Positions 49,108-61,010 of a stretch of 64,000 nt of DNA are shown piece by piece. How positions within the stretch are numbered: position 1 is the first letter of the stretch; each line of letters starts with the position of its first letter. The notes under the pieces are model-generated. The model was not told the origin of the DNA. It saw only the letters and a list, made by a program, of their open reading frames with translations, and made no database searches. Source of the DNA: Ziziphus jujuba. Lineage: Eukaryota; Streptophyta; Magnoliopsida; Rosales; Rhamnaceae. The translations under genes and the position numbers were made by a program. The stretch lies in contig NC_083390.1 of assembly GCF_031755915.1 (NCBI RefSeq), positions 13,113,001 to 13,177,000 on the forward strand. The letters are read 5' to 3'.

Positions 49108-49901
49108 ATGTCATTCTTTAATCCTCTAGCTACAATTTTGAGTCAAAAACCATTGGATGAAAATAACTACGACCTATGGAAAACCAATCTTTATATTGTC
49201 CTTAATTTTGAGAGAATAAAATTCATTACAGCAACTCCGAAACCCCATGAGCCCGTTGCTAATGCTTCAGAGGAAACTAAAAAGCAATTTGTAGATTGGC
49301 AATGGGCAAATATGATAGCTTGCTATTATATTCTTGCCAACATTGCAGAACATCTACAGAAGCAACTTGATAATCTCGAGTGTGTATTAGAAATAGTTCA
49401 GACTCTAGATGAGATGTTTGCTAAAAGTAACAGTACTACTAGACAAGCAGCCATCAGGGCACTAATGAACAGTCGAATGATTGCAGGAAATGTACAAGAC
49501 AATTGTCTAAAGATAATGGCACACATCAGTACTGCGAAAATGATGGAGGCTAAGCTGGAACAAGAGATGAAGATTGACATAATCTTGGAATCTCTACGGA
49601 TAGATTTAGTCTGTTCAAAATAAACTATAATATGAACAAACTGAAGCTTACACTTGTTAAATTGATGCATGAGCTTGAGAATGCTGAAAGGTCTCTTGAG
49701 AAGCAAGGAAGTACATATCATGCTGAAAGTTCCTCAAAACCTAAAGGGAAACCTAAGGGTGGAAAAAAGACCAAGAAGCATAAGGAAATGGATCCAGCTA
49801 TCAAACCAGCTGCAATGAAGAAGCCGAAAGGCAAGTACTTCAAGTACGATCAGAAAGGTCACTGGAAGAAGGATTGTCTAAATCATGTATCGGTAGTCTA
49901 A
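49108..49901 (+). pseudogene. copia gag with decayed zinc knuckle
   Basis: The first frame (49108-49623, 171 residues) starts MSFFNPLATILSQKPLDENN and contains the copia gag domain with YDLWKTNLYIVL and a conserved W-rich helix. A frame change near 49620 moves to 49632-49901, which is lysine-rich and ends in KYFKYDQKGHWKKDC. That is a CCHC knuckle with both leading cysteines replaced by tyrosine. Confidence 0.85.
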
Positions 49902-49904
49902 ATG

Positions 49905-51215
49905 TTGTTAAAGCTTATTTAGTGGAGAATTACAATGATAAATGGATAATTGACTCAGGAGCCACTAACCATACTCTTTGCAGTGGTTCAAACAAAGCAG
50001 CCCATTCAGTAAAGGACAAAGAAGCTTGAAGTTGGGAAACCGGAAATATGTCTCCGTAAGGGCAATAGAGCTAGTAGAGTTATGTTGTGATAATAAAATT
50101 TTAAGTTTATCAAATTGGTTTAGACAATCCTATCTGTGAGGGGAAGATTTTAAAAGGAATTTGGTTTCTATCAATTGTTTAAATGAACATGGTTTAACAG
50201 TGTAGTTTAATTCCTCAGTTTCAACAAAGAGTAATAATACTTTTATTTGCTCTGAATTATTGATGAATTGTCTATATTTTTTAACTCCTTTGTCTTATAA
50301 TATTAATACCATCGAAAATACTAGTGATGAGCAACTTTCTTTATCTAAGAAAAGGAAGGTTTCAAATGAAACCTATCTGTGACATTTGCGATTGGATCAT
50401 ATTAATTATAGTAGAATTCATGGTTTGGTTAAAAGTGGAATTTTAAATTCATTAATCTTTGAACCTATACCAGTATGTGAATCATGTTTAGAAGGTCAAA
50501 TGGTAAAGAGGCCTTTCAAGGCCAAAGGAAATCGTGCCACCATACGATTGGAATTGATACATACTGATGTATGTGGACCAATGAGCTTTCAAACCAAAGG
50601 AGGGTATAAGTATTTCATCACATTTACTGATGACTACTCAAGATATGGTTGTGTTTACCTAATGCGCCATGAATATGAAGCTTTTGATAAATTTTGAGAG
50701 TATAATGTTGAGGCAAAAAAGCAATTAGGTGTCCATAACAAGTAGCTCCGGTTTGACCAAGGTGGTGAATACTTGTATGAAGAGTTTAAGTCTTACTTGA
50801 CTAAAGAGAAGATAATTTCTCAATTATCATCTCCTCGAATGTCTCAGTAAAATAGAATCTCTGAAAAGAGAAATAAAATATTTTTAGATATAGTGAGGTC
50901 GATGCTTAGTTATTCATCATTAATTGAATTATTCTAAGGATATGCCTTAGAAACAACAGTATACATACTAAAATTGGTTTCATCTAAATATGTTTCAAAG
51001 ACACTCACAGTATTATGGAAAGGGCACAACCCAGTTTAAACCATATTTCGATTTGGGGTGCCCCGACACATGTTTTAGCATACAAATCTCAAAAATTGGA
51101 TTCTCGTATAGAAATGTATATGATTATTGGCTACCCAAAGGGAATAAGAAGTATAATATTTTTTAATCCAAAGGAAAAGAAAGTGATAGTAAGTACTCAT
51201 ACCGCTTTCTTATAA
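49905..51215 (+). pseudogene. copia protease and integrase, broken
   Basis: WIIDSGATNH at about 49943-49972 is the copia protease active site. After decayed sequence, 50386-50697 holds the pre-integrase HHCC part (LDHINYSRI ... CESCLEG) and the start of the integrase core with HTDVCGPM and FTDDYSRYG. Further core pieces (FDQGGEYLYEEF, about 50751-50790) follow after a stop. 51015-51215 encodes the C-terminal part with WGAPTHVLAYKSQKLDSR. Many stops. Confidence 0.82.
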
Positions 51216-51566
51216 TAGGATTATATAAACAATTTTAAACCTAAGAGTAAAATAGCTCTTAAAGAGTTTGACTAAGTTTGAGAACCACCATAAACTCCTA
51301 GATTTCCACCCCTGTTTCCTGGTAATGTTCAGTGAGGGGAAGATGTATAAAATGTACCTGAAAATGAATAAACATAGGAAAAAGCTCAATACCAAATTCA
51401 AGAAGCTCAAGAATAAGCATATAATGAAGAGATTGGTGATCCACCTAAACCATGAAATTTGGATCCTTCTGTGCATGTACAACAACTAATGCAGTAAACT
51501 CATAGTGGAAAAATAATACGTAAACCTACAAGTTATGCCTTATTAGTTGAGACTTATCAGGTTGTT

Positions 51567-51804
51567 TTGGATAATCCTGATGATGATCCTACCACATACA
51601 AAGAGGTATTGGAGGATGTTGATGTACAAGAGTGGAGAAAGACCATGGATCGTGAGATGGAATCTATGGATTCTAACTCAGTTTGGTCTTTTGTAGAAGC
51701 ACCTAAAAGGGTAAAACCCATCACATGCAAGTGGATCTATAAGAGAAAGAAAGGACCATATGGGAAGGTTGAAACATTCAAAGCTAGAATGGTGGCAAAA
51801 GGTT
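51567..51804 (+). pseudogene. copia reverse transcriptase, part upstream of element F
   Basis: Open frame with DPTTYKEVLEDVDVQEWRKT, then VWSFVEAPKRVKPITCKWIY and KARMVAKG. It is cut exactly at AAAGGTT by element F; the next residues of the family motif are encoded from 58200. Confidence 0.9.
51800..51804. repeat. target site duplication of element F, left copy (AGGTT)
   Basis: AGGTT directly before TGATACG; repeated at 58200-58204. Confidence 0.95.
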
Positions 51805-52964
51805 TGATACGAACCTAGGACGACCTGCTCCTAAACCCGTATTATATTAGCCCGAATCTTTAATTAAGTTCAAGTTCTAATGGAATGGACCTCAACCCCT
51901 AACCAACCTGTGGTTAGAAACCTTGGTATAATGTAGACGCCACAATAGGGGATGAAAAACCTATTGATAAGTCAAGCTAGAACAACCAATTCTCCAATGG
52001 TGTTTTAGGTGTTCTCAAAGAACAAAGAGATAATTAATCTCACATGTATTTTCTTAATCAAATAAAAGTTTTCTTTCTTATTGAAAAATAAGCCTTTAAA
52101 TAGGCTGCAAAGCCATGAAATAAAACCCTAAAAACAAAAGAAAACCAGCCACCACACATAAAGAAACCTAGTTGGCTGAAACTATACTTCCTTTCCTAAT
52201 CTAAGTTTGATTAATTAATTCCTTTATATTAAATTAGGAATTAATTAATTTACAATGGAAAGAATAAAATAAAAACCTTGAAAGAATAAAATAAAAACCT
52301 TCCTAAAGTTATTTTTCCAGAAAATAAATAAATAAAAGCCAAAAAGTAATGGTAGTTTCCTAAAACAAAAAGTAAAAACAAATTAGGAAACTAAAAATGC
52401 TAGCCTTTTTGATCAAGTTGACTTTGATCAATCTTTGACCTCTTTGAGCTTCAAATCAGCTTCTAGATGCTTTTTAGGATGCCAAATAAGCTGAATATGA
52501 AGTCCCACACGTTGCCCATGCTTGGAAAAATAAGAAAAGGCTAAAACAATCAAATACAGTAAAGCCAGCAAGCAATACAGCAAATTCGGCCAAATTGTTG
52601 ATGCTGTCCGTACAAGCCCTTTTTGATTGCATTTGAGGCTGCTTTAACTTGATTCCATGACCTCTTAGGCATATGTATTGAACCCATAAAGCATTGGAAC
52701 CATTTCATGCTTCCCGGACTCCAAAAATGTATCAAAACCGTCACCCGGGTCCGTATCGGCTTCCACCACTTGGATGCTTCGAATAAGCTTTGTATCTTCA
52801 AGTATGGACAAGCTCTGTTGAGATTGATTACCCTATGTATAAATACTCCCAGTTTGCCCTTAAATCTCTTAATTTGAGCTCTTGTGATTGGCCTAGTCTT
52901 CATCCGTGTTGAGTCAGCACCCCAGCGGGTTATCGGTGGAGTGGGCTCGGGCGGAATCACATCA
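51805..52964 (-). repeat. 3' LTR of element F
   Basis: Plus-strand TGATACGAACC to GGAATCACATCA. On the minus strand its first 415 bases are open and complete the element's polyprotein (GADSTRMKTRPITRAQIK), ending at 52550. Confidence 0.97.
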
Positions 52965-55852
52965 TTCCCCTCCTCTTGAAAAGGATTTGTCCTCAAATCA
53001 AGATCATCACCTGCAGCAAAAGGAGTTAAATCAGCAACATTAAATGCAGCACTCATGTTATACTCACCTAGTAAATCAAGCTTGTAGGCATTCTTGTTAT
53101 TGGGCTCCAAAACTTGAAAAAGTCCATCCATAGGCGGCATGAGCTTTGACTTTCTTTGTTTAGGAAACCTTTCCTTTTGTAAGTGCAACCAAACCAATTC
53201 TCCTGGGTCAAACACTATTACAACAAAATCTAGAAATACATGCTCATTATGGTAAAAATTACACTTTTTAAAGTTAGCAAACAATATTTCCCAAATTTTC
53301 AAATTGCCACTAAGTAAAGCTCTCAACAATGCAGATAAAGTTCTATACAATAAAGACATCTTTAAATAAGTATCTTTAAAATTCATGGTTAGCAATGATT
53401 TCTTATTCATAATTACTTTATTAACATCACCAAAGCTAAGATAAAAATTTATATTTTTCCTTTCTTGTCTTCCTTTTCCTTTCTCACTTAATGCCATCTC
53501 ACCTTCCTCACTCTCAGCTTTTGCACCAAATTTTTCACTCTTGGTTTTATTAAAATCTTTCCACACAACCTGAGTATTAGAAGACTTACCTTGGATAGCA
53601 AGCTCACCTTTTCCCTCTTGATTGGATGGTAGTCCACTTGGAATTTCATTTAGGAAGACATCTCCAAATTCCTTCAAAAGAGAAATCATTGAACTTGGCA
53701 ATTCAAGTTCTTCAAAGTTAGTTTGATCATTAAAATAATTTTCTTTATAAATCATGACCAGTAAAGGTTTCTTACACTCAATAACCTTATTAATATCCCC
53801 TAAACTCAAATAAAAATTGCTACTTGACCTTTCTTTTCTTTCTTTTTCTTTTTCTCTCTTGGATTGGTGCAAACCTTTGGATTTCCCTTCCTTCTCCAAG
53901 CTCTTGGGTTTGCCACTTTCTTTCCCCTCTCTTTCGGTTTTTCCTTGATCTTTTCACTCAATATGAGTCTTAGAAACCTTACCTTGATCAGCAACCTCAT
54001 TCTTACCTTCTTGAAAGGATGGTGAAGCCGTTGGTGCCATACTTGCTTTTTCCTTGAGCTTTTCAGCTTCTCTCCTTTGTTGCATTTGTAATTGGTCTTT
54101 GTAAACCTCTTTAGGAGATAATAGTTCTAGCTTGACCTTCTTTCCTTTAAACCTGAAAACAATACTATTTTCTCGACCAAAATGAGTAGCATCTTTATCA
54201 AATTGCCATGGCCTACCTAATAGTATATGTCCAGCAATCATGGGTACAATATCACATAAGACTACATCCTCATATCTACCTATACTAAATTTCACTTTGG
54301 CTTGTTTGTTTACCTTCATCTCAACACTATCATTAAGCCATTGTAATCTATATGGTTCAGGATGTTTTATTGTTTTTAAGCCCAATTTATCAACTACAAG
54401 GTTACTTATTACATTAGTACAACTTTTACTATCAATAATCATACTACAAATCTTACCTTGAATTTCACATCGGGTGTGGAAGATGTTCTCTCTTTGAATT
54501 TCATCCTCATCTTTGTATGCAGCAAGTACTCTCCTAGAAAGCAAGTTTAATTCAGCATTGGATGCTTGCAAGGTTTCGAGTTCATCCTCCAAGTCCTCCT
54601 CCTCTTGCTTGGCTTCATCCTGACTTTCTTCACTTTCCGATTCTAGCTCGTCATTGCCCTTTAACACCATGATTCTTCTATTCGGGCATTGGCTAGCAAT
54701 GTGTCCTCCTCTTTGGCACTCAAAACACATAACATCATGAGTTCTAAAAGGTTTAGGATCTAATTTTACCTCATTCTTTGGTGCTTGGACAGATTTGATT
54801 CTAGTCTCCTTCCTTGGCCAGTTTGAACTTTCTTCTTTGACTTTCGGCTTTGGCTTGCTTTCATAGATGGGATTGTTCCTCCAGCTACTTGAATTGGACC
54901 TTCCACTGTTGGAAACACCTCCAAACCATGATCTTACACCCCTCCTCTTGAATTGATGCTCTAATTTAATAGCCACATACAACATCTCCTCCAATTCCAC
55001 ATATTGTTGCAATTCTAGTTGATTGGCTATTTCACGATTCAAACCACCAAGAAACCTTGCCATGGTTGCTTCCCTATCTTCATTCAAGTTCAATCTCATC
55101 ATAAGCATCTCCATCTCCTTGTAATAATCCTCCACGGATCCATGTCCTTGAGATAAAGATTGAAGTCTTTGATGTAGCAACCTATGATAGTGTGATGGTA
55201 TGAATCGCTTCCTCATGGCTCCTTTCATTTGTCGCCATGTAGTAATCAAGTCATCACCAACCCTCCTTCGGGTGTTTTGCTCATTGGTCCACCATTGGAG
55301 TGCATAATGGCCAAACTCCATTGCTGCCAATTTCACCTTCTTAGCCTCTGAATAATTATGGCGGTCAAATATCATCTCCATCTTTTCTTCCCACTCCAAA
55401 TATGCTTCGGGGTCACTTTTTCCCATGAATGGTGGGATGTTGATCCTGATATTGCTAAGATTGCCATCTGTTTCTTCCCTCCTATATCTTCCATGGCCAG
55501 CTCTATCTTGGACAGCAAAAGTTTCGTCCATACCTTCCTCAAAGTCTCCACCGAATGGCTTCTCATCAAATTCCTCTCTGTGTCTCTCGCGACCTCCTCG
55601 TCCTCGGTCTCGTCCTCCATGGAATTCTTGCCTATTTCTTGTGTTTGGAATTCCTTGAGAACCTTCTAGCCTTCCCATCCTTTGATTCACATGCTCAACT
55701 TGAGCACTAACCCACTGTATTGACTCCAAAACAGCTTTCATGTCCACTTGGTCTCCACTCCCGGTAGCTCGGGCATCGCCATGGAATGCTACGGACTCTT
55801 CCTCATTGATCCTCAAGGGTGGATCCCCTCTTCTTATTCTAGAATCTGCCAT
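52550..55852 (-). pseudogene. gag-protease-mosaic pol of element F, one frame with a single TGA
   Basis: One frame of 1101 codons from ATG 55852 (MADSRIRRGD) to a stop inside the 3' LTR (52550), interrupted only by TGA at 53956-53954, where relatives have tryptophan. Order: Arg/Gly-rich start, gag domain (about 55440-54940), zinc knuckle CFECQRGGHIASQC, acidic spacer, and a protease with DSK in place of DSG. A lysine-rich spacer follows, then the run ahead of RT to EIPSGLPS, and a second copy of the spacer (about 53640-53360). Next come an integrase-core piece, an RT-thumb piece and the integrase C-terminus with FDPGELVWLHL. RT palm, RNase H and most of integrase are absent. Gag could still be made up to the TGA; whether it is active is unknown. 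Confidence 0.9.
52965..52977 (-). other. polypurine tract of element F
   Basis: On the minus strand AAGAGGAGGGGAA lies directly before the TGATGTG start of the 3' LTR. It also codes for QEEGN within the polyprotein. Confidence 0.85.
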
Positions 55853-56669
55853 GTTAGTAAAATGCTGCAAAAATAAAATAAATCCTCACAATATTCACTC
55901 CCTCATGTGTTTCACTCAAACAAGGTCTCGACACTCGTGTTTGCACACTAGTTTCGGCTTTTACCCTCTTTTAAGCTCACACACTCTTGCCTTTTTCCAC
56001 TCAATGAATTATCTCAAAGTTCTAATTAAAACACCCATAAAATAGCAATTAGATCACTAGTATGTTTTAATTAAACTTATCAACAAACAGTAAGCAAAAA
56101 GTAGGCAGTACCGAAAGAATCGAACAAATCCTAATGTTTTCGGCTTTCTAAACAAGAAAACACAAAATAATGGGAAAACGTTGGAATTTTTGAAAACTGC
56201 ACCAGATGGTAGTAGATTATGAGTTCAAGAATAAAATTCCAGAAAAAGAAATTCAAATACGAACAAGAATCAAAGAGAACAAAAATATAGAAAAGTGTTG
56301 GTTGTTGTTCATGTAATTCAAGTTTTGTATCAATTCCTTTAACTAATTTTAATCCAAAAAATTTAAACACCCAAAATCCAAATATCCAGCAGCAAAAAAT
56401 AATTTCCCAGCAACTCAAATATTGAATAAATAATCAAAAAACCAGCAGCTCCAACAAATTTCCAGCAAACAAATCAAACTCCAACAAACTGAAATATTTT
56501 TCTTTTTTTCCTTTTTTTTTTTTTATTCGGCTTTACTTCTTTTTTTTTTTTTTTTCTTTTTCACTCACAGAACATAAACAACTGCAGTAGCAAGAATAAT
56601 TACCAAAATTGCAATTCCAACTCCAAAACAAACACCTAACCCATGACCTCCAAACAAACACAAATGTGC

Positions 56670-56710
<41 letters not shown>

Positions 56711-57025
56711 GTTGCCGCAAACTCTTTTTTTTTTCTTTTTTTTTTTTTTGAATATATGAATGCAAATTTCTAAGACTAAAACAGCAAAGGAAAATCAACA
56801 AAAACCAAAATTATCAAGAACAATGATAAAAGACAACCAACAAATTAGGAAACAAAAATACGATAAAACTAGGAAACCTAATTCAACTAGGAATGAAATT
56901 TTTTTTTTTTTTATAAGATGCAGAACGTGTATGGGATGGATGCAACCTTAACCTAATGTTAAAATTGCAGAATAACACAAAACAAATAAAATAAATAAGG
57001 ATAGATCAAACCTGAACAAAACTTA

Positions 57026-57037
57026 GCTCTGATACCA
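57026..57037 (-). other. primer binding site of element F
   Basis: A perfect TGGTATCAGAGC on the minus strand, two bases after the 5' LTR: initiator methionine tRNA. Confidence 0.95.
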
Positions 57038-57039
57038 AA

Positions 57040-58199
57040 TGATACGAACCTAGGACGACCTGCTCCTAAACCCGTATTATATTAGCCCGAATCTTTAATT
57101 AAGTTCAAGTTCTAATGGAATGGACCTCAACCCCTAACCAACCTGTGGTTAGAAACCTTGGTATAATGTAGACGCCACAATAGGGGATGAAAAACCTATT
57201 GATAAGTCAAGCTAGAACAACCAATTCTCCAATGGTGTTTTAGGTGTTCTCAAAGAACAAAGAGATAATTAATCTCACATGTATTTTCTTAATCAAATAA
57301 AAGTTTTCTTTCTTATTGAAAAATAAGCCTTTAAATAGGCTGCAAAGCCATGAAATAAAACCCTAAAAACAAAAGAAAACCAGCCACCACACATAAAGAA
57401 ACCTAGTTGGCTGAAACTATACTTCCTTTCCTAATCTAAGTTTGATTAATTAATTCCTTTATATTAAATTAGGAATTAATTAATTTACAATGGAAAGAAT
57501 AAAATAAAAACCTTGAAAGAATAAAATAAAAACCTTCCTAAAGTTATTTTTCCAGAAAATAAATAAATAAAAGCCAAAAAGTAATGGTAGTTTCCTAAAA
57601 CAAAAAGTAAAAACAAATTAGGAAACTAAAAATGCTAGCCTTTTTGATCAAGTTGACTTTGATCAATCTTTGACCTCTTTGAGCTTCAAATCAGCTTCTA
57701 GATGCTTTTTAGGATGCCAAATAAGCTGAATATGAAGTCCCACACGTTGCCCATGCTTGGAAAAATAAGAAAAGGCTAAAACAATCAAATACAGTAAAGC
57801 CAGCAAGCAATACAGCAAATTCGGCCAAATTGTTGATGCTGTCCGTACAAGCCCTTTTTGATTGCATTTGAGGCTGCTTTAACTTGATTCCATGACCTCT
57901 TAGGCATATGTATTGAACCCATAAAGCATTGGAACCATTTCATGCTTCCCGGACTCCAAAAATGTACCAAAACCGTCACCCGGGTCCGTATCGGCTTCCA
58001 CCACTTGGATGCTTCGAATAAGCTTTGTATCTTCAAGTATGGACAAGCTCTATTGAGATTGATTACCCTATGTATAAATACTCCCAGGTTGCCCTTAAAT
58101 CTCTTAATTTGAGCTCTTGTGATTGGCCTAGTCTTCATCCGTGTCGAGTCAGCACCCCAGCGGGTTATCGGTGGAGCGGGCTCGGGCGGAATCACATCA
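57040..58199 (-). repeat. 5' LTR of element F
   Basis: The same 1160 bp as 51805-52964, with five substitutions. Confidence 0.97.
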
Positions 58200-58204
58200 A
58201 GGTT
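58200..58204. repeat. target site duplication of element F, right copy (AGGTT)
   Basis: Repeat of 51800-51804; the copia RT frame resumes here with YTQKENIDYDE. Confidence 0.95.
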
Positions 58205-59701
58205 ATACCCAGAAAGAGAACATAGATTATGATGAAACTTTTCACCAGTAGCCATGCTTAAATTTGTCTGGATTCTCATAGCTATAACAGTAGCTCTTGA
58301 TTATTAGATTTGGCTAATGGATGTCAAAACAGCTTTTGTAAATTGGGAGCTGGAATAGGACATTTATATGCAGCACTGATGGGGTTCATAATGAAAGGTC
58401 AAGAACACATGGTTTGCAAGTTATATAGGTCTATTTATTGACTTGAGCAAGCATCCAGGTCATGGAACATCAAGCTTGATCAAGTTATCAAAACATATGG
58501 TTTTGAGAAAAAGCCTTGATAAACCATGTGTATATAAAAAGATTTAAGGTATAGTGGTATTCTTTCTGGTTCTTTACGTAGATGACATTCTGTTAATCAT
58601 AAACTTTGAGAAAGTATTGTCACATGTAATGGGTTATGTGAAAGAACAGTTTGATATGAAGGACTTAGGTGAAGCTAACTATATTCTAGGAATCAAACTT
58701 TTATGAGACTGGAAGAATAAGATGTTAGCTCTATTTCAAGCTTCCTATATTGACAAAATAGTGACCAGGTTCAGCATGAAAAATTCCAAAAGGGGATTTC
58801 TACCTTTTAGACATGGAATTCATCTTTCTAAGGAGGAATCACCAGAAACTCCCGAAATGAAAGAACTCATGAATAAGAAACATTATGCTTTGACTGTTGC
58901 AGTGTATTGTATGCCATGTTATGTACCAAGCTAGATATCTGCTATGCAGTGGGAGTCATAAGCCGATATCAATCAGATCCCGGAGTAGAATACTAGATTG
59001 CAATGAAGCATATACTCAAGTATTTAAAGAGAACGAGGGGTTATATGTTGGTGTATTCCAGTGGGAGTCTTAAAATCTTGGTTATACGAACTCTGATTTT
59101 CAAGAGGATATTGACTCTAGTAAATCAACATTAGGATATGTGTTTAACCTAAATGGAGGAGCCATTTGTTGGAGAAGTTTTAAACAGACTTGTGTTGCTG
59201 ACTTCACAACTAAAGCTGCATATGTGTCTGCATCTGAAACTGGAAAGGAAGTTGTATGACTTAAAAAATTCCTTTTGGATCTTTATGTGATACTAAATGT
59301 AGACCGGTCCATCAGGATATGTGTTTACCCTAAATGGAGGAGCCATTTGTTAGAGAAGTTTTAAACAGACTTGTGTTGCTGACTCCACAACTGAAGCTGA
59401 ATATGTGGCTGTATCTGAAATTGCAAAGGAAGCTGTATGACTTAAGAAATTCCTTTTGGATCTTCATGTGATACCAAATGTAGATGGGCTCATTACCTTT
59501 TACTATGATAATAGTGGGGCAGTAGTACAGTCCAAAGAACCTAGGTCTTACAAAAAGCAGAAACATATATTAAGAAAATACCATTTGATCCGTGATTTCA
59601 TTGATAGAGGAGATATAGTGGTTACTGAAATAGCATCTGCGGAGAACCTAGCATACCTTTTACTAAGACTCTTCCTGAACATGTGTTTGAGAAGCATGTA
59701 A
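58205..59701 (+). pseudogene. copia reverse transcriptase and RNase H, part downstream of element F
   Basis: It continues the RT after the insertion: YTQKENIDYDE, the WLMDVKTAF motif, the catalytic YVDD (58575-58586), KDLGEANYILGIKLL, and then RNase H. The RNase H region is duplicated (59134-59314 and 59315-59495). The second copy has TEAEYVAVSE-like text, while the first reads TKAAYVSASE. The last frame (59456-59701) carries YYDNSGAVVQSKEPRSYKKQ and RDFIDRGDIVV. More than ten stops in total. Confidence 0.88.
59134..59495 (+). repeat. 181-bp tandem duplication in copia RNase H
   Basis: Both copies start GGATATGTGTTTA and contain AATGGAGGAGCCATTTGTT and AGACTTGTGTTGCTGACT. Copies are 181 bp apart and differ at more than a dozen sites. 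Confidence 0.9.
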
Positions 59702-60547
59702 ATTGTATGGGTCTTAAAAGGGTCTCTGGTTTACTTTGGAGTAAGTAGGAGTTTATTACATTTATGCTCTAGGAGCAAGACTAATTATAATTTCACTTTT
59801 TGATTTGTTGGTATGAATTTCTTGAATTTTTATGCACGCATTGTTTTACGTATAAGATCCAGATTAATTATGTAGTATATGATCATATGGATATGTCCAT
59901 TGAAGAAATGATCATAGATTCTCATAATTAATAAATTGTCTCACATTTGTTAAGTAAAGTTGGATACTTTATTTAAACTGCAATATTTTATGAAATAATG
60001 TCTTGGTTATTATAAACTATTGGAATGAATTATGGTCATTTTGAGAGGATCAAAAGAGATTTGATTAAGGATAAACTTCTATGAAAGAAATTAAATCTCA
60101 GGCAATATTAGTTATGTTATTTTTCTTAATGCTACGTATATTATAAATAGGTAATTAAGTGACTATGATTTTTAAAGTTATCAATAAGTGAGGTCTATTT
60201 GAATGGCCAATATCTTCATGATTTGGGAATTATGGTCTTTTGATTACTAAGTATTTATGAAATATACAAAATAGAATTTATATGAAATATCCTCTTGCCA
60301 TGTTTCAGCACTCGAATATTGAAAGTCACTGGTTAGTGCATTGGATCCATTAGAGAAACTGATAAGTCGAGAGAATTAATAATTAATTGATTGATAGAAA
60401 CTATTATCAATTAATTATTGATGTTTTACAAAGGAAAAATATATTTAATATATACAATATTAATTTTGGAGTTCACATCTGGGTTTTTAGTAGAGTAGCG
60501 CCAGATAAGATCACGGTACTAGATTTGCTCCTAAGCAAGTAGGAGAT

Positions 60548-61010
60548 TGTTGGATTTATGCTCCAGAAGCAATCTAAACCATTGATCAAGAGCCTTAATT
60601 GATAATGGTTGTTGGATCCCCAAGCTATTTAATAAAGTGATATAGCCCACTAAACTAACTATTTAGAGACAAGTGTGACCTATTTATTGGGCCCAAAGCA
60701 ATTAGGAAACCCTGGAGGCTAGGGTTTGGAGTTTATAAATAAACTGCTTTTTAAAGAGTCTCAACGACAAAATTTTTGCATTTTTGTTTTCCAAATATTG
60801 AAAACCTTAGTGGTAAACTAAAACAGAAAATAAAACCTTTGAGCATTCTTATTTCTAGTAACTAGGTGTGCTCACACGGTTTTGTTAGAACTAGAAGAGC
60901 TTGGAGGATCTTGCGCAAAAGGTTAATAAAAATTTAATGGATAATGACATAATTTATTACATGCTTTATTCAATCTCGATCAGACTTTTACTGTGTGCAT
61001 GATTACAACA
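60548..61010 (+). repeat. 3' LTR of the copia element
   Basis: It starts TGTTGGATTTATGCTCC directly after the purine-rich AAGTAGGAGAT and ends GTGCATGATTACAACA. Confidence 0.92.

Larger units (their letters stand above)
51805..58199 (-). mobile_element. Ty3/gypsy element F, young, non-autonomous, inserted in copia RT
   Basis: 6395 bp, minus orientation, with LTRs of exactly 1160 bp each at 51805-52964 and 57040-58199. They differ at only five sites (52732, 52817, 52853, 52910 and 52942 against positions 5235 higher), with no indels. Perfect AGGTT duplications, an intact iMet primer site (57026-57037) and polypurine tract (52965-52977) are present. It codes for gag and protease and a rearranged remnant pol. 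By far the youngest element in the window. Confidence 0.97.
46830..61010 (+). mobile_element. Ty1/copia element, old, interrupted by gypsy element F
   Basis: LTRs of exactly 463 bp at 46830-47292 and 60548-61010, a 1.8-kb leader, and gag, protease, integrase, RT and RNase H in the Ty1/copia order. Without the insert and one duplication copy it is about 7.8 kb. The flanks AAAAG (46825-46829) and AAAGG (61011-61015) differ at one base and probably represent its target duplication. The LTRs differ at many sites and every reading frame has several stops, so it is old and dead. F was added much later. Confidence 0.9.

Noticed and set aside
57785..58279. 164-codon minus-strand frame over the right LTR of F as a separate gene
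   Set aside because: It is the LTR-coded polyprotein tail read from the 5' LTR copy, extended by chance into the copia flank.
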